Source: Pararhodobacter marinus
Lineage (GTDB): Bacteria; Pseudomonadota; Alphaproteobacteria; Rhodobacterales; Rhodobacteraceae
Length of the DNA stretch: 64,000 bases
Direction of reading: 5' to 3'
Assembly: GCF_003122215.1 (NCBI RefSeq)
Contig: NZ_QEYD01000001.1
Coordinates: forward strand, 480,365 to 544,364
Shown: piece after piece, positions 57,758 through 64,000 of the stretch
How the letters are laid out: each line of letters opens with the position of its first letter
Position numbering within the stretch: position 1 is the stretch's first letter
The notes under the pieces: model-generated
Seen by the model: only the letters and a program-made list of their open reading frames with translations
Told to the model about the DNA's origin: nothing
The model's database searches: none
Position numbers and translations under genes: made by a program

Positions 57758-58312
57758 TCAGCCCCAGGGCTGGTAGCCCAGCAGGATGTGGATATAGCCG
57801 ACCACGCCGGTCAGCAGCACCGCACCGACGATGGCGCCGATTTCCTTGCCCTTGTTGGTGGGGGCGGTGGATTTCACCCAAACCGGCTCCTGCCGGTTGA
57901 TGAAGGACACCTCGACCTGCGCCCAGACGAACAGGCCGCCGAACAGGATCAGGCTGGCCAGATCGCCATTCACCATGAGATGCGCGATCGCCCAGAGCCG
58001 CACGCCCCAAAGCTGCGGATGGCGCACGATCTTGGTGGCGTTGGTCTTCATCCCCGACGCCGCGAACAGGTAGAAGGACAGCAGCATCAGCAGGTTGTTG
58101 AGATGCACCAGGCTGCGCGATTCCGGCCAGACCTGGTCATAGGGCGCCCAGCGATAGCCCAGCACCATCAGCACGATGCCGATCAGCGAGACCAGGGCGA
58201 CCATGCCGCGCCCGGCATCCCCGGCCTTCGCGCGGCTCGCTGGGGCCACCCGTTTCCACAAATGGCTGCCCGACCAGGCCAGAAGACCCAGTATCAGTAG
58301 CGTATATCCCAT
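57758..58312 (-). CDS. NnrU-family integral membrane protein (copy 2)
   Basis: 184 aa, five to six spans. IVRHPQLWGVRLWAIAHLMV and NGDLASLILFGGLFVWAQ match NnrU. It shares the HP..W.IAH...NGDLA pattern with the copy at 2.9 kb, so they are distant paralogues. The start overlaps the mcl2 stop as ATGA, which links it to the ethylmalonyl-CoA genes rather than to denitrification. Its role is unknown. Confidence 0.85.
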   Translation of the reverse strand: MGYTLLILGLLAWSGSHLWKRVAPASRAKAGDAGRGMVALVSLIGIVLMVLGYRWAPYDQVWPESRSLVHLNNLLMLLSFYLFAASGMKTNATKIVRHPQLWGVRLWAIAHLMVNGDLASLILFGGLFVWAQVEVSFINRQEPVWVKSTAPTNKGKEIGAIVGAVLLTGVVGYIHILLGYQPWG

Positions 58313-59187
58313 CAGCCCATAGCCTTCTGCAATTGTTCGATCGCCTCGGCACGCGACAGCACCTGCCGGGCGGTAACAATATGCAGGTTCTCGACGATCT
58401 TGCCATCCACGACCGCAACCCCTTCACCGCGCGCCGTGGCCTCGTCGAAGGCCGCGATATGGCGGCGGGCCAGTTCGATGGCGGCCTCGTCGGGGGCGAA
58501 GACCGCATTTGCGATCTCCAGCTGCGCGGGATGGATCAGCGTCTTGCCGTCAAAGCCCAGATCGCGCCCCTGTTCGCATTCCTTGCGCAGCCCCGCCTCG
58601 TCCTTGAAGGCATTATAGACGCCGTCGACCGCGACGATTCCCGCCGCCCGCGCCGCCATCAGGCAAGTCTGAAGCGCGTATTGCATCGGCAGCCGGTCGG
58701 CCCGGAACCGGCAGCCCAACTCTTTCGCCAGATCGTTGGTTCCCATGACGAAGCCCGCCATGCGCGGCGCGCGCGCGATCGCGCCGGCATTCAGCACGCC
58801 CGCGGGCGTCTCCATCATCGCCCAGATCGTGGTGTCGGCGGTTTCGGCCCGGGCATCGAGGATCGTCGCCACCGCTTCCACATCCTCGGGCGCGTTCACC
58901 TTGGGCAGCAGCACCGCTTCGGGGCGCGCGGCCGCCAGCGCGTCCAGATCGGCGAGCCCCCATTCGGTATCCATCCCGTTCACCCGCACCAGCTTGGCGC
59001 GCGGCCCGTAATCGGTACCGGCCAGCGTTTCGGCCAGCAGGGTACGGGCTTTCGCCTTTTCCTCGACCGCGACCGCGTCTTCCAGATCGAAGATGATCGC
59101 GTCGGCGGCAAGACCGCGCGCCTTTTCCAGCGCCCGCTCTTTCGAGCCGGGGATGTAAAGGACGGAACGGAACGGGCGGCTGTCCAT
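58312..59187 (-). CDS. mcl2: (3S)-malyl-CoA thioesterase (Mcl2-like, CitE family)
   Basis: 291 aa. VLYIPGSKERALEKA, FDLEDAVAVEEKAKAR, LPKVNAPEDVEAV and METPAGVLNAGAIARAPRM are CitE/HpcH-lyase motifs with metal-binding acids. The short form and the opening DSRPFRSVLYIPGSK fit Mcl2 of R. sphaeroides, which hydrolyses malyl-CoA to malate, rather than the longer Mcl1 lyase. Placement beside mch supports this. Distinguishing lyase from thioesterase needs an assay. Confidence 0.85.
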   Translation of the reverse strand: MDSRPFRSVLYIPGSKERALEKARGLAADAIIFDLEDAVAVEEKAKARTLLAETLAGTDYGPRAKLVRVNGMDTEWGLADLDALAAARPEAVLLPKVNAPEDVEAVATILDARAETADTTIWAMMETPAGVLNAGAIARAPRMAGFVMGTNDLAKELGCRFRADRLPMQYALQTCLMAARAAGIVAVDGVYNAFKDEAGLRKECEQGRDLGFDGKTLIHPAQLEIANAVFAPDEAAIELARRHIAAFDEATARGEGVAVVDGKIVENLHIVTARQVLSRAEAIEQLQKAMG

Positions 59188-59348
59188 GGCGGTCTCCGGG
59201 TCTCTTTGAAACAATCTTGCGCGCAACCCACCAGATTCGGACACATCAGGCAAGAGTTAAAATTCTGCAGCGCAGAGGGCGCGGTGCCTTCACGGCTGTT
59301 TTTCCCTGTTCGGCGACGCTTGACGGGTCTTATCGAAAGGTCCCGACC

Positions 59349-59639
59349 ATGCGCTTTCTCCTGCCTGTCCTGCTCGCGCTGCCCTTTCCGGCCTTCTCGC
59401 AGCAGCTTCCCTGTGCCCCGCGCGAGCGTGTGCTGGAATTCGTCATGGATCAGCGCGGCGAGACCCGCCTGGCGACCGGCGAGGCGCGCGGCAATGCGAC
59501 GATCGAGCTGTTCGCCGGTCCCGGGGGTGGCTGGACGCTCCTGCTCAATCTGCCCGACGGACGGAGCTGCCTTCTGGCCAATGGCGGGAATTTCCGGGCC
59601 GAGCCCGAGTTGCAGCCCGCGCGCGGAAACCCAACGTGA
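59349..59639 (+). CDS. Small exported protein, unknown function
   Basis: 96 aa with signal peptide MRFLLPVLLALPFPAFSQ. The mature part has two cysteines (in LPCAPR and GRSCLLANGG) that may pair, and short beta strands (WTLLLNLPDG). It could be a small periplasmic beta-barrel. It lies alone between mcl2 and mdh. Confidence 0.72.
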   Translation: MRFLLPVLLALPFPAFSQQLPCAPRERVLEFVMDQRGETRLATGEARGNATIELFAGPGGGWTLLLNLPDGRSCLLANGGNFRAEPELQPARGNPT

Positions 59640-59775
59640 TCACAAAACCTGGCCGCAGGACGCGATTCCGGGGCTGACAGCGTTAACAGCCCCATATTCC
59701 CGGGCCCCGCCCCGTGCCGAGGCTTGCGCGGCGGCCCCGAGGGTCTTAGTCAGGTCGCCAAGTGACACAACCTGA

Positions 59776-60750
<975 letters not shown>

Positions 60751-60770
60751 GCCACGGCACAAGGAACGAT

Positions 60771-60802
60771 GAAAGGGCGCGTCCGGCCGGGCGCGCCCTT
60801 TC
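60771..60802 (+). terminator. Terminator of mdh
   Basis: GAAAGGGCGCG, TCCGGCCGGG, CGCGCCCTTTC, a strong stem 20 bases after the mdh stop, ending in TTTC. Confidence 0.8.
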
Positions 60803-60951
60803 GCATGGGCGCGGGCGTAGGGTGCGTGATTCCACGCACCGCCCCGTTCTCAGCCGACGCAGCACCGACTCCCCGTCCCGCGGGTCGTTGACAGCGCAGC
60901 GCCGCTCGTCTCTCATGACCCCGTCCCGCGGGAGAGGAGGCCCGTTCCGCC

Positions 60952-62139
60952 ATGTCCCAGACCTTGACCGCCGATGCCCGCCCGGCCCCCGTTTTCGAGA
61001 TCGACCCCGAGGCCTTCTGGCACGATCCGTACCCCGCTCTCAGGCGCCTGCGGGATGAGGCGCCCGTCGCCTTCGTGCCGCAGCTGGGCGCCGTGCTGAT
61101 GACTCGGCGTGACGACATCTTTGTCAATGAAAAGAAGACCGACATCTTCTCGTCCGATCAGCCCGACGGGCTGATGACGCAGCTGATGGGCCAGAACATG
61201 ATGCGCAAGGACGGCGCGGCGCATAAGGCCGAGCGCACGGCGATCTTTCCCACCGTCTCGCCCCGGACGGTGCGCGATGTCTGGAAAGCGCAGTTCGAAC
61301 GCGCCACCGAGGCGGTGCTCGACCGCGTCCGCCCACTGGGCCGTGCCAATATGGTGACCGATATCGCCATGCCGATCTCGGGCGAGGCGCTCAAATGCAT
61401 CACCGGCCTGACGCAGATCGGCTGGGCCGAGATGGACCGCGTGAGCCAGGGCATGATGGACGGCATCGCCAATTACGCCGGCGACCCTGAGGTCGAGGCC
61501 CGCTGCCACGACTGCACCGCCGCGATCGACCGCTATATCGACGAACGCATCCCCGCGTTGCAGGCGCAGCCCGACGCGTCCTTGCTGTCGGTACAGATGC
61601 AGGCGGGCCTGTCCGACGCGCAGATCCGCGCCAATGTGAAACTGGCGATCTCGGGTGGCCAGAACGAACCGCGCGACGTGATCGGTGGCGCGGTCTGGGC
61701 GCTGCTGACGCATCCCGACCAGCTTCGCCGCGTTCGCACGGGAGAGGTGGCGTGGCAGCAGGTCTTCGACGAATATACCCGCTGGATCTCGCCCATCGGC
61801 ATGTCGCCCCGCCGCGTCGCGCGCGCGCATGTGGTGGAGGGCATTGCGCTGCAGCCCGGGGACCGGCTGTTCTTCATGTTCGGCTCGGCCAATCGCGACG
61901 AGCACGTGTTCCACAATCCTGAGTGTTTCGACCTGTCGCGCGATTGCGGACCGGCGATCGCCTTCGGGGCCGGTCCGCATTTCTGCGCCGGCGCCTGGGG
62001 CGCGCGCTGCCTTGTTGCCGAGGTGGCGCTGCCGATGATCTTCGACCGTCTGCCGGGCCTGCGTCTGGACGGCGCGGTGCCGTTCGGCGGCTGGGCCTTT
62101 CGTGGCCCGCTTCGGATGCCGGTCGCCTGGGACGTATAG
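60952..62139 (+). CDS. Cytochrome P450 with atypical I-helix
   Basis: 395 aa soluble bacterial P450. The heme-ligand loop FGAGPHFCAGAWG places the cysteine at residue 345. The I-helix, normally A-G-x-D/E-T, reads ISGGQNEPRD at 233-242, so the usual acid/threonine pair is absent or shifted. EYTRWISPIGMSPRR (ExxR lies nearby) and FGSANRDEHVF are present. No ferredoxin or reductase is adjacent. The reaction may be peroxide-driven or use unusual proton delivery (inference). GGAGAGGAGG lies ahead of the ATG. Confidence 0.88.
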   Translation: MSQTLTADARPAPVFEIDPEAFWHDPYPALRRLRDEAPVAFVPQLGAVLMTRRDDIFVNEKKTDIFSSDQPDGLMTQLMGQNMMRKDGAAHKAERTAIFPTVSPRTVRDVWKAQFERATEAVLDRVRPLGRANMVTDIAMPISGEALKCITGLTQIGWAEMDRVSQGMMDGIANYAGDPEVEARCHDCTAAIDRYIDERIPALQAQPDASLLSVQMQAGLSDAQIRANVKLAISGGQNEPRDVIGGAVWALLTHPDQLRRVRTGEVAWQQVFDEYTRWISPIGMSPRRVARAHVVEGIALQPGDRLFFMFGSANRDEHVFHNPECFDLSRDCGPAIAFGAGPHFCAGAWGARCLVAEVALPMIFDRLPGLRLDGAVPFGGWAFRGPLRMPVAWDV

Positions 62140-62195
62140 GAGGGGGTTTCGCCCTCGGACCCGCCTGCCTGCGGCAGACGGCCCCTCGGGCGACC

Positions 62196-62247
62196 GGCCG
62201 GGGGGCGCTGCCCCCCGGACCCCCCGGGATATTTCCGGAACAAAGAT
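62196..62247 (+). repeat. Intergenic hairpin/GGATATTT element, copy F
   Basis: Plus-strand GGGGGGC, GCT, GCCCCCC hairpin, then GGGATATTTCCGGAACAAAG. It lies 57 bases after the P450 stop, points with it, and precedes pepT. Confidence 0.75.
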
Positions 62248-62333
62248 GAGGCTCTGTCGCGTGCCGGGTCGGGCGGATCCTTGACTTGCCTCGCGCCGGC
62301 GGGCCTGATCGGCGGCAAACCGGAGGCGCTGAC

Positions 62334-63569
62334 ATGACCGATCTCACCGAGGAACTGATCGAGCGGCTGGTCCGCTATTGCGCGATCGACAGCCAGTCGG
62401 ATGCCGACAGTCCCAGTTCCCCCTCGACCGCGATCCAGCTCGACATGCAGCGGCTCCTGGTGGACGAGTTGACGGCGATGGGGGCTCAGGACGTCACCCT
62501 GACCGATTACGGCGCGGTGCTGGCGACGATTCCCGGGACGGCCGAGGGACCGGTGGTGGGGTTCCTGGCCCATGTCGATACCGCGCCGCAATTCAACGCG
62601 ACCGGCGTGAAGCCGCGCGTCATCCGGGGTTACAATGGCGGGGCGATCACCTATCCCGACGACCCGTCGCTGAGCCTGACGCCCGACGCCTTCCCGTACC
62701 TGGGCGAGAAGCGAGGTCATGACATCGTCACCGCTTCGGGGCTGACCCTGCTGGGCGCCGACGACAAGGCCGGTGTGGCGATCCTGATGAGCGCCGCGCG
62801 GCGGATGCTGGCCGATCTGTCGATTCCCCGTCCCACCCTGCGGCTGGCCTTTACCCCGGACGAGGAGATCGGGCGCGGGGTGGATGCGCGGCTGCCTGCG
62901 GACCTGGGCGCGGACTTCGCCTATACCTTCGATGGCGGTCGCGTCGGCGAGATCGAGGACGAGACCTTTTCGGCCGACGGGGCGGTGGTGACGATCAGGG
63001 GGGTGTCGATTCATCCGGGCTATGCCACCGGGAAACTGGTGAACGCGATTCACCTGGCGGCGCGGATCATCGAAACGCTGCCGCAGGCGACGATGACGCC
63101 CGAGACGACGGCGGGGCGCGAGGGCTTCATCCATGCCACGGATATGGAGGGCGGCGCGTCCGAGATGCGCCTCAAGCTCATCATCCGCGATTTCGAACGA
63201 GAGGGGCTGGAACAGAAGGGGGCGATTCTGCGCAAGGTCTGCGAAGCGGTCGCGGCAACCGAACCGCGCGCCAGCATCACCTGCGAGATCACGCCCCAGT
63301 ACCGGAACATGCGCTACTGGCTGGAAGACGACATGACCCCGGTCGAGCTGGCCCGCGAGTCGGCCCGCGATATCGGACTCGAGCCGGTGTCGATTCCGAT
63401 TCGAGGCGGCACCGACGGGTCTCGACTCACGGAGATGGGGATTCCCTGCCCGAATCTCTTCACGGGCATGCAGAACATCCACGGGCCGCTGGAATGGATC
63501 TCGGCGCAGGATATGGCCCTTGCTGCACAGCTTTGCCTGGCCATTTCGGCGCGCGCGATACGGTCCTGA
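62334..63569 (+). CDS. pepT: Peptidase T (tripeptide aminopeptidase)
   Basis: 411 aa M20B zinc peptidase. Metal ligands are in LAHVDTAPQF and LGADDKAG, the catalytic Glu pair in FTPDEEIGRG, and later NIHGPLEW. It removes N-terminal residues from tripeptides. CGGAGG precedes the ATG. It reads toward the presumed rRNA operon. Confidence 0.93.
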   Translation: MTDLTEELIERLVRYCAIDSQSDADSPSSPSTAIQLDMQRLLVDELTAMGAQDVTLTDYGAVLATIPGTAEGPVVGFLAHVDTAPQFNATGVKPRVIRGYNGGAITYPDDPSLSLTPDAFPYLGEKRGHDIVTASGLTLLGADDKAGVAILMSAARRMLADLSIPRPTLRLAFTPDEEIGRGVDARLPADLGADFAYTFDGGRVGEIEDETFSADGAVVTIRGVSIHPGYATGKLVNAIHLAARIIETLPQATMTPETTAGREGFIHATDMEGGASEMRLKLIIRDFEREGLEQKGAILRKVCEAVAATEPRASITCEITPQYRNMRYWLEDDMTPVELARESARDIGLEPVSIPIRGGTDGSRLTEMGIPCPNLFTGMQNIHGPLEWISAQDMALAAQLCLAISARAIRS

Positions 63570-63580
63570 ACAGGGCAAGA

Positions 63581-63604
63581 GAGGGGGTCCGCGAGGACCC
63601 CCTC
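63581..63604 (+). terminator. Stem-loop after pepT
   Basis: GAGGGGGTCC, GCGA, GGACCCCCTC 12 bases after the stop. There is no T tract, so termination efficiency is uncertain. Confidence 0.55.
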
Positions 63605-63922
63605 AGCATGTCGTGGTTGGCGCCGGAAGAACCACAAAACGCTGAAAAACGGGGGGCGCTTCTGACCTTTCTGAAAAAGAAACGTTAACTTTCAACTGGT
63701 TATTCACAGATCGCCGTTTGGTGTGACGAATTTTTGTCGAAGCGCGTTTTTTCCTCTTGCGGCTATCGGCGGATACCCCTAGATACCGCCTCACCGAAGC
63801 GGAGACGCTGAGGGACGCGCCGGAAGGGACGCTGGAAACAGACCCGGAAGACACGGACAGGACAGCAAAGAACGGCAGCGCAGCCGGAAACCTCTGGAAG
63901 CGCCGCTGGAATTTTTGTCCTC

Positions 63923-63999
63923 TGCTTTTTGAAAATTTGGTGTATGAAGGGATATGCGGGCGGTTTGGTTCGTTTCGATGGATCGGACGTTTGCATATC
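63923..63999 (+). promoter_or_regulatory. Probable rRNA operon leader with boxA-like site
   Basis: TGCTTTTTGAAA (63923-63934) matches the antitermination boxA of rRNA leaders in 9 of 12 bases. It is followed by GATATGCGGGCGGTTTGGT and a GATATGC/GCATATC inverted pair (63951-63957 and 63993-63999). This arrangement is familiar upstream of 16S genes in Rhodobacterales. The 16S gene itself would lie just past the window. The 63605-63922 stretch holds no gene; its A/T-rich parts probably contain the promoter. Confidence 0.55.
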
Positions 64000-64000
64000 G

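Noticed and set aside
63703..63711. TTATTCACA, a near-consensus DnaA box near the right edge
   Set aside because: A single relaxed match in A/T-richer DNA; not enough for an origin or regulatory claim.

Overview
The window is GC-rich chromosomal DNA with dense, mostly overlapping genes. It comes from an alphaproteobacterium of the Rhodobacterales (Roseobacter/Paracoccaceae type). The markers are a FlaF/FlbT flagellin control pair, separate b and b' subunits in the F0 ATP synthase operon, ethylmalonyl-CoA-pathway genes next to sdh and mdh, a BioMNY biotin transporter, and a gyrB/recF/dnaN/dnaA block. No insertion sequences, prophage, CRISPR arrays or tRNA genes were seen. Genus cannot be fixed from the sequence alone.

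Layout. 1-5.8 kb: folC (start only), accD, a CPBP membrane protease, tag, an NnrU-family membrane protein, a GMC oxidoreductase and a small exported protein. 5.8-8.5 kb: an EamA transporter, mnmD, and a divergent FAD oxidoreductase that may supply the MnmC oxidase half. 8.5-11.2 kb: the F0 ATP synthase operon atpI-B-E-F'-F. 11.3-17.7 kb: an orphan ArsR regulator, smc, two GNAT acetyltransferases and a TsoY-like membrane protein. 17.8-19.9 kb: def, a degenerate deformylase paralogue, and fmt. 20-25.7 kb: a MalY-type C-S lyase, a small unknown protein, a glutathionyl-hydroquinone-reductase-type GST, a tannase/feruloyl-esterase-family protein and an NAPE-PLD-like metallo-hydrolase. 25.7-29.7 kb: bioMNY, a YeiH-type transporter and its divergent LysR regulator. 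29.8-30.4 kb: a decayed locus in which pieces of a response regulator and an ABC substrate-binding protein are fused. 30.5-40.1 kb: the replication block (gyrB, recF, dnaN, dnaA, rpsT), interrupted by a TetR-DUF6151-DUF6958 operon and a VOC protein. 40.2-44.4 kb: enoyl-CoA hydratase, mutM, ubiE, ubiB. 44.9-52.3 kb: one edge of a flagellar cluster (flgD, fliK, a FlgJ/CheL-like protein, a FlgN-like protein, flagellin, flaF, flbT and a DUF1217 protein). 52.8-60.8 kb: central carbon metabolism (sdhCDAB, mch, mcl2, mdh) with two small genes and a second NnrU paralogue. 60.9-63.6 kb: an unusual cytochrome P450 and pepT. The last ~80 bases look like the leader of an rRNA operon reading out of the window.

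Functional links. Mch and Mcl2 belong to acetyl-CoA assimilation by the ethylmalonyl-CoA pathway and feed malate into Mdh and fumarate/succinate into SDH, so this block is a coherent C4-acid module. Def and Fmt act at opposite ends of formyl-Met handling. FlaF and FlbT set flagellin levels through the flagellin leader.

The most distinctive non-coding signal is a family of seven short intergenic elements: a G/C hairpin followed by a GGATATTT..GGAACAAAGA-like tail. Six of the seven sit directly behind a stop codon and point the same way as the gene, as a terminator-like module would. No wholly new multi-gene system can be demonstrated from the sequence. The best candidates for uncharacterised biology are the repeat family, the catalytically broken deformylase, the P450 lacking the usual I-helix acid/threonine pair, the TsoY-like protein with one conserved-looking cysteine, and the TetR-DUF6151-DUF6958 operon.
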